Part shown: positions 1 through 6,276 of the stretch, in pieces | How positions within the stretch are numbered: position 1 is the first letter of the stretch | Layout: every line of letters starts with the position of its first letter | Assembly (NCBI GenBank): GCA_016649475.1 | Contig: JAENXP010000115.1 | Span: 1 to 6,985 of the forward strand | DNA from: Burkholderiales bacterium | GTDB lineage: Bacteria > Pseudomonadota > Gammaproteobacteria > Burkholderiales > SG8-39 | Direction of reading: 5' to 3' | DNA length: 6,985 nt | The notes under the pieces: generated by a model | Database searches by the model: none | Seen by the model: only the letters and a program-made list of their open reading frames with translations | Told to the model about the DNA's origin: nothing | Program-made: the position numbers and the translations under genes

Positions 1-296
1 AGGTGGTGGCAAAGGACCCGGGCAACGCCAACGCCCACAATTTCCTCGGCTACGCCTACCGCAAGTCGGGCAAACTCGATCTGGCGTTCAAGCACTACGA
101 GGAAGCCTTGCGGATCGATCCCAGGCATCGCGGCGCGCACGAATACATCGGCGAGACCTACCTGCTCACCAATAACCTGGCGAAGGCGGAAGAGCACCTC
201 AAGGCATTGGACGGGATCTGCACTTTTGGCTGCGCGGAATACAACGACCTGAAAAAAGCAGTGGCCGAGTACAAGCGCAATAACGCGAAATCGTAA
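1..296 (+). CDS. TPR-repeat protein, C-terminal fragment (5' end outside window)
   Basis: This is the last 98 or so codons of a gene that begins upstream of the window; the reading frame is open to the left edge, with its first whole codon at base 3, and it ends in TAA at 294-296. The fragment shows about two tetratricopeptide repeats, helix-turn-helix units that bind partner proteins. The first contains NFLGYAYRKSGKLDLA and ends in EEALRIDP, and the second starts at HRGAHEYIGETYLL. It closes with a Cys-x3-Cys pair (ICTFGCAEY, fragment residues 73 and 77) followed by a charged helix. I recall a similar ending in small proteobacterial TPR proteins, but I cannot name a function. The cysteine pair might bind a metal or form a disulfide; that is a guess. 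Any signal peptide would lie in the missing part. The next gene faces the opposite way, so this fragment is not in an operon with anything to its right. Confidence 0.85.
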   Translation, partial: VVAKDPGNANAHNFLGYAYRKSGKLDLAFKHYEEALRIDPRHRGAHEYIGETYLLTNNLAKAEEHLKALDGICTFGCAEYNDLKKAVAEYKRNNAKS

Positions 297-336
297 TGGC
301 TTAAGCGGGGATAGCCGGAATGGCCTGAACCGCGAA

Positions 337-354
337 CGCGCCTGAGCAGGCGCG
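337..354. other. GC-rich hairpin downstream of the TPR gene
   Basis: A perfect 7-bp inverted repeat, CGCGCCT and AGGCGCG, encloses the 4-base loop GAGC, 41 bases after the TPR stop codon. No T-run follows on either strand, so it is not a textbook intrinsic terminator. It may help end or stabilise the TPR transcript, either alone or with the hairpin at 373-397. Confidence 0.4.
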
Positions 355-363
355 GCCCAGCGC

Positions 364-397
364 AAAAAACGACAAGGGCGGCTCGTGGCCGCCCTTG
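364..397 (-). terminator. Rho-independent terminator of the SWIB-domain gene
   Basis: A perfect 10-bp stem (373-382 pairing with 388-397) with the 5-base loop TCGTG lies 22 bases past the stop codon of the - strand gene. Read on the - strand, the stem is followed by TCGTTTTTT (six consecutive T's from 369 down to 364), the standard hairpin plus U-tract layout. On the + strand the hairpin is followed by CTGTTCG and lacks a U-tract, so it should act mainly on leftward transcription, although the stem could also slow transcripts arriving from the TPR gene. Confidence 0.8.
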
Positions 398-418
398 CTG
401 TTCGAGGCAGGCGGGGTC

Positions 419-769
419 TTACTTCAAGTGCTTGCTGACCAGTTTGGTCATCTCGAACATCGACACCTGCTTCTGGCCTTTGAACACGTCCTTGAGTTTT
501 TCGTCGGCGTTGATCATGCGCCGGTTCTTGTCGTCCTGCAGTTTGTTCTTCTTGATATACGCCCAGATTTTCTTGGTTACCTCAGTGCGGGGCATCGGGC
601 CTGCGCCTATCACCGCCGCGAGCGATGCGCTCGGGGTCATCGGTTTCATGAAAGCTGCATTCGGCTTGCGCTTGACTTTTGCCTTGACCGGTTTCTTGGT
701 TGCGGTTTTCTTGCTTGCGGTTTTCTTGGTTGCGGTTTTCTTGCTTGCTGCCTTCTTCTTTGTGGCCAT
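419..769 (-). CDS. SWIB/MDM2-domain protein with histone H1-like lysine-rich tail
   Basis: This 116-residue protein has two parts. Residues 1 to about 37 form a strongly basic, low-complexity tail of Lys, Ala and Thr (KKTATKK and KKTASKK repeats), like the C-terminal tails of histone H1 and bacterial H1-like proteins. Residues 40 to 116 form a single SWIB domain: a proline-rich lead-in (MKPMTPSASLAAVIG), then the RTEVTKKIWAYIKKNKLQD core, the NADEKLKDVF segment and a terminal MFEMTKLVSKHL helix. SWIB domains are known from eukaryotic SWI/SNF chromatin remodellers and also occur in bacteria, notably chlamydiae and betaproteobacteria. The tail should bind DNA non-specifically, suggesting a nucleoid-associated role; the bacterial SWIB target is unknown to me. 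The ATG at 769-767 is preceded by AGGAGAGGAAAG, a strong ribosome binding site. The gene has its own promoter and terminator, so it is monocistronic. Confidence 0.92.
   Translation of the reverse strand: MATKKKAASKKTATKKTASKKTATKKPVKAKVKRKPNAAFMKPMTPSASLAAVIGAGPMPRTEVTKKIWAYIKKNKLQDDKNRRMINADEKLKDVFKGQKQVSMFEMTKLVSKHLK
696..755 (-). repeat. 15-bp tandem repeat in the basic tail of the SWIB protein gene
   Basis: Four consecutive 15-bp units start at 696, 711, 726 and 741. On the + strand, units one and three are identical (TTGGTTGCGGTTTTC), unit two differs at one base (TTGCTTGCGGTTTTC), and unit four is diverged at its end (TTGCTTGCTGCCTTC). Each unit encodes five residues of the Lys/Thr/Ala tail, and alternate units encode Thr or Ser at one position. 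Because the unit length is a multiple of three, gain or loss of a unit would lengthen or shorten the tail without a frameshift. Confidence 0.85.
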
Positions 770-833
770 GACTTTCCTCTCCTAGGGTGAATGACGGCGA
801 TTTCGCTTGCTCTCGTGGGGAACACGCAGCGGC

Positions 834-862
834 AGAATGAATCAGCCAGTGGCATTTGTCAA
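834..862 (-). promoter_or_regulatory. Putative sigma-70 promoter for the SWIB-domain gene
   Basis: On the - strand there is a perfect -35 box TTGACA (862-857), then a 17-base spacer, then CATTCT (839-834) at the -10 position. The -10 box matches TATAAT at only three positions, including the important second and sixth. Transcription would start near 827, giving a leader of about 57 bases before the ATG at 769. The direction, spacing and leader length all fit; the weak -10 is the reason for caution. Confidence 0.5.
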
Positions 863-897
863 TCGGTATCGTGCAGAATTTGCCTATGGTCGGCGCA

Positions 898-937
898 TTT
901 TTTTTGCGTGGTGCGTTGACGCCGCGTCTTCTATAAT
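898..937 (+). promoter_or_regulatory. Putative promoter of the transporter-enzyme cluster, with T-tract
   Basis: A perfect TATAAT lies at 932-937, so transcription should start near 942-945, about 60 bases before the first ATG of the cluster. The -35 position (about 909-914, TGGTGC) is poor. A run of eight T's at 898-905 sits around -38 to -46, the place of a proximal UP element contacted by the RNA polymerase alpha subunit, which could compensate. A TTGACG at 916-921 looks like a -35 box but is only 10 bases from the -10, too close to work with it. No operator palindrome is obvious. Confidence 0.5.
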
Positions 938-1004
938 CCGGGCTGTCTCATTGTCCTTTCTGCGCGTTGCCCGGAATCAACCGCGGGCAGAATGCGTCCC
1001 TGCC

Positions 1005-2183
1005 ATGAAAAACGCCAAGAAGAATGTCGCTCTGCTCGCCGGCTGCCAGGCGATGCTGTTCACCAACAACGTCACCCTGATTTCCCTGGCGGCGCTGGCC
1101 GGATTCTCGCTCGCCGACAACAAGATGTTGTCCACGCTGCCGGCCACCGCGTATGTCGTCGGTGCGGCGCTGACGACGCTGCCGGCCTCGTTCTTCATGA
1201 AGCGTTTCGGCAGGCAGACCGGCTTCCAGGTCGGCACTGCGATGGGCATCGCAGGCGCCGTGGTGTGCTGTCTCGCCCTTTGGCTGCACAGTTTCTGGCT
1301 GTTGTGCGCGGGGGTCCTGGTCCTCGGGGTGTATAACGCGTTCGGCCAGTATTACCGCTTCGCCGCCGCCGATGCGGCCAGCCACGATTTCAAGGCCAAG
1401 GCGATTTCGCTGGTGCTGACCGGCGGGCTCGTCGGCGGCATCATCGGACCGGAATTGAGCAAGCACACCAGGGACATGTTCGCCGTGCCTTTCCTCGGCG
1501 CCTATGCCTCGCTCATCGTGTTCTGTCTTATCACCATGGTGCTGCTCGCCTACATACGCATTCCCCAGCCCAGTGTTGCCGAGCGCCGCGAACCGGTGCG
1601 CCCGCTGGCGCAGATCATGGCCCAGCCCGCTTTCATCGTCGCCGTGACCGGTTCGGCCCTGGGATACGGCGTGATGAACCTGTTGATGACGGCCACGCCG
1701 CTGGCAATGGGGCTGTGCGGCCATCCCTACAGCGCGGCAGCGACGGTGATCCAATGGCATGTCATCGGCATGTTCGCGCCTTCCTTCGTTACCGGCTCCC
1801 TGATCAGGCGCTTCGGCGTGCTCAGGATCATGCTTGCCGGCGTGGCGCTGGAGGCGCTGTGCGTGGGCATCGCCCTGTCCGGCGTGTTGGTGGCCAATTT
1901 TTGGTGGGCGCTGGTGATGCTCGGCGTAGGCTGGAATTTTCTCTACGTGGGCGGCACCACCCTGCTTACCGAGTGCTATCGCGTGTCGGAGAAGGCCAAG
2001 GCGCAGGGAACGCACGATTTTCTGGTGTTTCTCACCACCGCAACATCTTCGTTTTCTTCCGGTCTGCTGATGAACCGCAACGGCTGGGAGACGCTCAACT
2101 ATACTGCCTTGCCGGTACTCGCCGTGATTGGCGCGGCGATCGCCTGGCTCGCGCTTCAGCGGCGCAATGCCGTCGCCGCCTGA
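1005..2183 (+). CDS. Major facilitator superfamily transporter
   Basis: This 392-residue inner-membrane protein has about 12 hydrophobic segments in two halves split by a charged loop near residues 186-203 (PQPSVAERREPVRP). Its length is normal for a 12-helix MFS carrier. The MFS loop 2-3 motif appears in degenerate form at residues 63-73 (FFMKRFGRQTG), with a related loop in the second half (LIRRFGVLR, about 266-274). A glycine-rich GGLVGGIIGPE at 140-150 fits the fifth helix, where the 'antiporter' motif sits in drug exporters. The phrase QYYRFAAADAA (115-125) looks characteristic of a subfamily I cannot name. The substrate is not identifiable, and either uptake or efflux is possible. The reading frame stays open upstream to 807, but the likely transcription start near 944 and the Met-Lys-rich start favour ATG 1005; its ribosome binding site is weak. 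The gene leads a five-gene run, with the next start 33 bp after its stop. Confidence 0.88.
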   Translation: MKNAKKNVALLAGCQAMLFTNNVTLISLAALAGFSLADNKMLSTLPATAYVVGAALTTLPASFFMKRFGRQTGFQVGTAMGIAGAVVCCLALWLHSFWLLCAGVLVLGVYNAFGQYYRFAAADAASHDFKAKAISLVLTGGLVGGIIGPELSKHTRDMFAVPFLGAYASLIVFCLITMVLLAYIRIPQPSVAERREPVRPLAQIMAQPAFIVAVTGSALGYGVMNLLMTATPLAMGLCGHPYSAAATVIQWHVIGMFAPSFVTGSLIRRFGVLRIMLAGVALEALCVGIALSGVLVANFWWALVMLGVGWNFLYVGGTTLLTECYRVSEKAKAQGTHDFLVFLTTATSSFSSGLLMNRNGWETLNYTALPVLAVIGAAIAWLALQRRNAVAA

Positions 2184-2216
2184 GCCGGTAGTCGGTCTTT
2201 TATTGAAAGGATAGCC

Positions 2217-3167
2217 ATGCCGGTCGATCCGCAAATGCAGGCCGTGTTGGAAAAGGCAGCCAGCTCGGCGCTGCCGGCGTATTCCAAAGTGAGCGCGGAC
2301 GAGGCGCGCCGCCTGTACAAGGAGACGCGCGCGGCCCTGAGTCCGCCGGTTCCCGAGGTGGAAGCGGTGCGCGACCTCGCCGCGAGCGGCCCGGCGGGTC
2401 CGATACCGCTGCGCTTGTATCGCGGCCTGGGCACCACGGCCGACGCGCCGCTACCGGTGCTGGTGTATTTTCACGGAGGGGGCTGGACCATAGGCGATCT
2501 GGATACCCACGACATCGTCTGCCGCACGCTCGCAAACAGGGCGCGCTGCGCCGTCGTCTCGGTCGACTACCGCATGGGGCCGGAGCACAAGTTTCCTGCG
2601 GCGGTGGAAGATTGCCTCGCCGCCACGCGCTGGGTCGCCGGGCAGGCTGCAACGCTGTGCGTCGATGCCGCGCGTATCGCCGTCGGCGGGGACAGCGCCG
2701 GCGGCAATCTCGCCGCGGTGGTGGCCATCATCCTGCGCGACGCCGGTGGGCCGCCCCTGGTATTTCAGGCGCTGGTGTATCCGGCGACCGATCAGCGCAT
2801 GGACTCGGCATCGCACTCGAAATTCGGCGAAGGTTATCTGCTTACCCGCGACAGCATGCTCTGGTTTCGCGGCAACTATCTCTTGCCCCGCGACTACGAC
2901 GACTGGCGCGCTTCCCCGATCCGGGCCGAGGATCTGGCGCGCCTGCCGCCGGCGCATATCATCACCGCCGGCTACGACCCGCTGCTGGATGAGGGCCGCG
3001 CCTATTCCGACCGGCTGGTCGCCGCCGGGGTGCCGGTGCTGTACGAATGCTTCGAGGGCATGGCGCATGGCTTTCTCACCATGGGCGGCGTGGTCGCCGC
3101 GGCCAACCACGCCTTGTACCGTCTGGGGCAGAGTCTGGCACTGGCGTTCAAGCCGGTGCGCAGCTAG
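2217..3167 (+). CDS. Alpha/beta hydrolase, HSL-family carboxylesterase
   Basis: This 316-residue enzyme should hydrolyse carboxylic esters, typically of short-chain acids. All hallmarks of the hormone-sensitive lipase (bacterial family IV) esterases are present: the oxyanion-hole motif HGGGW (residues 86-90), the nucleophile elbow GDSAGG with Ser160, the acid residue Asp254 in YDPLLDEG, and the base His284 in GMAHGF. The Asp-to-His spacing of 30 equals that in the characterised family member EST2. VDYRMGPEHKFPAAVED (116-132) is also typical of the family. The 50-residue N-terminal cap region is present, and there is no signal peptide, so it works in the cytoplasm. The length is normal. GAAAGGAT lies just upstream of ATG 2217, a good ribosome binding site. 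Sitting between two transporter genes, it may process an imported ester. The precise substrate cannot be read from the sequence, and amidase or lactonase activity is not excluded. Confidence 0.93.
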   Translation: MPVDPQMQAVLEKAASSALPAYSKVSADEARRLYKETRAALSPPVPEVEAVRDLAASGPAGPIPLRLYRGLGTTADAPLPVLVYFHGGGWTIGDLDTHDIVCRTLANRARCAVVSVDYRMGPEHKFPAAVEDCLAATRWVAGQAATLCVDAARIAVGGDSAGGNLAAVVAIILRDAGGPPLVFQALVYPATDQRMDSASHSKFGEGYLLTRDSMLWFRGNYLLPRDYDDWRASPIRAEDLARLPPAHIITAGYDPLLDEGRAYSDRLVAAGVPVLYECFEGMAHGFLTMGGVVAAANHALYRLGQSLALAFKPVRS

Positions 3168-3182
3168 AAAATTGGCGATCTG

Positions 3183-4139
3183 ATGCGCGCGCTGCATCGC
3201 GCTTTCGACTATCTCGGACAGCACGCCACGCTGTTCCTCGCCGGCGGCGTGCTCTTGGGCCTGCTGGTGCCGCAGCTCGCCGCGCTCGCGCGCCCGATGC
3301 TGATCCCCGGCCTGCTGATACCGCTGGTGATAGCGCTGCTCCGTCTCGACTGGGACGCGCTCGCGGCCTACGCGCGGCGCCCCGGGCTGGTGGCGCTGAT
3401 CACCGCCGGGCTGCTGCTGGTCTCGCCGGTGCTCATGTGGCTGGCGCTGAAGGTGTTCAGCCTGCCGCCGGCGCTGGTGCAGGGGCTCACCCTGATGGCG
3501 GCGGCTTCGCCCATCGTATCCTGCGCGGCGATCAGTCTGATCCTGGGGCTGGACGCTGCGCTCGCGGTGGTCCTCATCGTCGTTACCACCGCGCTGATTC
3601 CATTCTCGCTGCCGACGGTGGCGCTGTGGCTTCTGGGCCTGAAAATCGACATCGATCTCGCCACCTTCATGCTGCGCCTGGTGCTGATGGTGGGCGGGGC
3701 CTTTGCCGCGGCGCTCGCACTGCGGCGTCTGGTGCCGCGGCAAAAGCTGGAAGTGAACGCGCGCATGCTCGACGGCGTCTCGGTGGCCACGCTGGTGATG
3801 TTCGCGCTCGCCATCATGGACGGTGTTACCGACGTGGCGCTGGCGCGGCCCGGTTATGTGGTGCTGGTCACTATCGCGGCGTTCGTCGCAAACATCGCGC
3901 TGCAGTGCCTGGGCACCCTGGCCGCGTTGAGGCTGGGCATGCGTTCGGCCATCACCGTGGGCCTGATGGCGGGCAACTGCAATATGGGGCTGGTAATGGT
4001 GGCGCTGGCCGACAAGGCGGATTTCGACGTCATCGTGTTTTTCGCCATGGCGCAGATACCGATGTACATGCTGCCGGCGCTGCTGCGGCCCGTCTACCGG
4101 CGCCTGCTTGCTCCCGCAAGCGCATCCCAATCGCGTTAG
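3183..4139 (+). CDS. BASS-like (bile acid:sodium symporter fold) membrane transporter
   Basis: This 318-residue, very hydrophobic protein has about ten predicted membrane segments and no signal peptide, which matches the size and topology of the bile acid:sodium symporter (BASS) superfamily. Two conserved broken-helix regions are recognisable: AAASPIVSCAAISLILG (about 106-122) and MAGNCNMGLVMVAL (262-275). In sodium-coupled relatives these regions carry Ser-Asn and Glu/Gln sodium ligands. By my manual alignment they are Ala115-Ala116, Met262 and Cys266 here, so sodium coupling is doubtful. Relatives carry bile acids, pantoate, keto acids or other organic anions, and arsenite carriers are more distant. 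ATG 3183 follows the esterase stop by 15 bp and has no clear Shine-Dalgarno sequence, which suggests translational coupling. The family call is moderately sure; the substrate and direction of transport are unknown. Confidence 0.7.
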   Translation: MRALHRAFDYLGQHATLFLAGGVLLGLLVPQLAALARPMLIPGLLIPLVIALLRLDWDALAAYARRPGLVALITAGLLLVSPVLMWLALKVFSLPPALVQGLTLMAAASPIVSCAAISLILGLDAALAVVLIVVTTALIPFSLPTVALWLLGLKIDIDLATFMLRLVLMVGGAFAAALALRRLVPRQKLEVNARMLDGVSVATLVMFALAIMDGVTDVALARPGYVVLVTIAAFVANIALQCLGTLAALRLGMRSAITVGLMAGNCNMGLVMVALADKADFDVIVFFAMAQIPMYMLPALLRPVYRRLLAPASASQSR

Positions 4140-4169
4140 AATCCCTGCTCCCTGTTGCGGAGGTTTTTC

Positions 4170-6257
4170 ATGGGTGCCAAACATCCCGAACCCGGCGTAG
4201 CGCGCAAGATCGTCAAGGCCGCCTGCCCGCACGACTGTCCGGATACCTGCGGCATGCACATCAGCGTGGAGAACGGCGTTGCAGTAAGAGTGGAGGGCGC
4301 GAAGGACATGCCCTTTACCCAGGGCACGCTGTGCACCAAGGTCGCGCACTATCTGGACCGCACCTACTCCAGGGAACGCGTGCTGCATCCGCTGAAGCGC
4401 GTCGGCGCCAAGGGGGAAGGCAGGTTCGAGCGCATTTCCTGGGACGAGGCGCTAGATACCATCGCGGCGAAGTTCAGCGAGATCGCAGCCGACGACCCGC
4501 AGGCCATCATGCCCTGCAGCTACGCCGGCACCATGGGACTGGTGCAGTACGCTTCGATGGACCGGCGCTTCTTCCACAAGCTCGGCGCCACCTTGCTCGA
4601 TCGCACGCTGTGTTCCTCGGCCGGCAAGGCCGGCCTGAATATCACGCTCGGCGCCGGCGTCGGCATGGACCCGGAGCGCTTCGACGAAGCGAAGCTGATC
4701 CTCATCTGGGGCTCCAACCCCATCGTCTCCAACCTGCACCTCTGGTCGCGCGTGCAGGAAGCGAAGCGCCGCGGCGCAAAGGTGATCGCGATCGACCCCT
4801 ACCGCAGCCTGACGGCGGCGAAATGCGACCAGCACATCGCGCCCCTGCCCGGCACCGACGCGGCGCTGGCCCTGGGCATGATGCACGTGATCATCAACGA
4901 AGGGCTGCACGACGCGGATTACGTCGAGCGCCATACCCTGGGCTTTGCGCAATTGCGCCAGCGGGTGCAGGACTATCCGCCGCAGAAGGCCGCGGCCATC
5001 TGCGGCCTCGACGCCGGTGAGATCGTGGCGCTGGCGCGCGAGTACGCGCGTACGCGGCCGGCGGCGATCCGGCTCAATTACGGCATGCAGCGGCACTCGG
5101 GCGGCGGCATGGCGGTGCGCACCATCACCTGCCTGCCTGCGCTCGCCGGTCAGTGGCGCGATGCCGCGGGCGGCGTGCTGCTTTCCACCGGTGACTGGTA
5201 CGGCTTGAACCACGCGGAACTCGAGCGCGCCGACCTGATTCCGAACAAGCCGCGCACGGTCAACCAGTCGGCGCTGGGCGACGCGCTCACCGCACTGGAT
5301 CCGCCGCTGCGCGCGATCTACGTCTACAACAACAACCCGGTGGCGGTGTGTCCGGACTCGCAGAAGGTGATCGCAGGCTTCATGCGCGAGGACCTGTTTA
5401 CCGTAGTGCATGAAATTTTTCTCACCGACACCACCGACTACGCCGACATTGTGCTGCCGGCCACCACCCAGCTCGAACACTACGACGTGCACAAGTCCTA
5501 CGGCCACTTGTACGTGCTTGCCAACAGCCCGGCGATCGCGCCGGTGGGGGAGGCCAAGCCCAACAGCGAGGTGTTCCGGCTGCTCGCCGCGCGCATGGGC
5601 TTTAGCGAAGACTGCTTCAAGGACAGCGACGAGGACATCTGCCGCCAGGCGCTGGTGTCGTCGAATCCGCGCATGGCCGGCATCGAGTGGAACAGCTTGA
5701 AGGAGCAAGGCTGGCTGCGGCTCAGGGTGCCGGCGCGCTTCGCGCCGTTCGCCGAGGGCAATTTCCCCACGCCCTCGGGCAAGTGCGAATTCTGGAGCCA
5801 GACGGCGCTGGACCTGGGGATGGACCCGTTGCCAAGCTACACTGCGCCGCGCGAATCGGCGCAGAGCGCACCGCAACTCGCAAAGAAGTATCCCTTGGCT
5901 TTCATCTCGCCGCCGGCACGCAATTTCCTCAACTCCTCCTTCGCCAATCTTGCATTTGCCTTGGAGGAAGCGGGTGAGCCTTACCTCGACATCCATCCGG
6001 CAGACGCAGGGCCGCGCGGCATCGCGGAGGGCCAGGCGGTGCGCATTGTCAACGCGCGCGGTGCATTCGTGGTCAAGGCGCGCGTATCCGACCGGGTGCG
6101 CGTAGGCGTGGTGGCGGCGCCCTCGGTGTGGTGGAAAAAACTCTCGCCTGACGGCTGTAATGCCAACGAAGTCACCTCGCAGGCGATCGCCGACATGGGC
6201 GGTGCCGCGACCTATTACGACTGCCTGGTCGAGGTCGAGCGCGTCGGCGCCGGTTGA
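4170..6257 (+). CDS. Molybdopterin oxidoreductase, DMSO reductase family, with [4Fe-4S] site
   Basis: This 695-residue enzyme should use a bis-pterin guanine dinucleotide Mo (or W) cofactor for a redox reaction. An N-terminal [4Fe-4S] motif, Cys19-x3-Cys23-x3-Cys27-x27-Cys55 (ACPHDCPDTC then GTLCTK), is followed by Lys57, the lysine that usually lies between cluster and cofactor. TLCSSAG places Cys148 as the likely metal ligand. IWGSNP (179-184) and IDPYRS are pterin-binding segments. The middle holds YVYNNNPVAV and the DIVLPATTQLEHYD stretch, and the end is a molydopterin-dinucleotide-binding domain including FPTPSGKCEF. There is no twin-arginine signal, so it is cytoplasmic. The Cys148 context is not the Sec/Cys-His of formate dehydrogenases, so I do not call it one. 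GCGGAGG six bases before ATG 4170 decides the start over an in-frame TTG at 4155. No Fe-S, diaphorase or membrane partner adjoins it. The substrate is unknown. Confidence 0.92.
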   Translation: MGAKHPEPGVARKIVKAACPHDCPDTCGMHISVENGVAVRVEGAKDMPFTQGTLCTKVAHYLDRTYSRERVLHPLKRVGAKGEGRFERISWDEALDTIAAKFSEIAADDPQAIMPCSYAGTMGLVQYASMDRRFFHKLGATLLDRTLCSSAGKAGLNITLGAGVGMDPERFDEAKLILIWGSNPIVSNLHLWSRVQEAKRRGAKVIAIDPYRSLTAAKCDQHIAPLPGTDAALALGMMHVIINEGLHDADYVERHTLGFAQLRQRVQDYPPQKAAAICGLDAGEIVALAREYARTRPAAIRLNYGMQRHSGGGMAVRTITCLPALAGQWRDAAGGVLLSTGDWYGLNHAELERADLIPNKPRTVNQSALGDALTALDPPLRAIYVYNNNPVAVCPDSQKVIAGFMREDLFTVVHEIFLTDTTDYADIVLPATTQLEHYDVHKSYGHLYVLANSPAIAPVGEAKPNSEVFRLLAARMGFSEDCFKDSDEDICRQALVSSNPRMAGIEWNSLKEQGWLRLRVPARFAPFAEGNFPTPSGKCEFWSQTALDLGMDPLPSYTAPRESAQSAPQLAKKYPLAFISPPARNFLNSSFANLAFALEEAGEPYLDIHPADAGPRGIAEGQAVRIVNARGAFVVKARVSDRVRVGVVAAPSVWWKKLSPDGCNANEVTSQAIADMGGAATYYDCLVEVERVGAG

Positions 6258-6276
6258 ACCGGAAAATCATCAATCC

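Noticed and set aside
395..790. Hydrophobic open frames on the + strand opposite the SWIB gene
   Set aside because: The apparent Leu/Phe/Cys-rich membrane-like repeats are the reverse reading of the Lys/Ala/Thr tail repeats and SWIB domain.
916..937. TTGACG plus TATAAT as a single sigma-70 promoter
   Set aside because: The spacer is 10 bases, far from the 16-18 needed, so the two boxes cannot be used together.
807..1004. N-terminal extension of the MFS protein by 66 codons
   Set aside because: The frame is open, but the extension crosses the predicted promoter and has no ribosome binding site, whereas ATG 1005 starts a normal-length MFS protein.
948..2234. A 428-codon open frame on the - strand
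   Set aside because: It is antisense to the MFS gene, has no hydrophobic or domain pattern, and shows low-complexity His/Gln/Arg/Gly content.
4137..4142. TAGAAT resembling a -10 box just before the molybdoenzyme gene
   Set aside because: No -35 box lies at proper spacing (TTGCTC is 23 bases upstream), and it overlaps the BASS-like stop codon. An internal promoter is possible but not supported.
2451..4388. A 645-codon open frame on the - strand
   Set aside because: It lies antisense across the esterase and BASS-like genes. Its product is rich in His, Gln and Arg with no domain-like pattern, as expected from the reverse frame of GC-rich genes.
3047..5020. A 657-codon open frame on the + strand
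   Set aside because: It overlaps three well-supported genes out of frame and reads as Arg/Ala/Gly-rich low complexity.
4452..5996. A 514-codon open frame on the - strand
   Set aside because: It is antisense to the molybdoenzyme gene, whose motifs are unmistakable. The composition (Arg, His, Val rich) is typical of a shadow frame.
6250..6262. Short palindrome CCGGTTGAACCGG over the molybdoenzyme stop codon
   Set aside because: Only 5 bp can pair around a TGA loop and no U-tract follows, so it is too short for a terminator and unremarkable for an operator.
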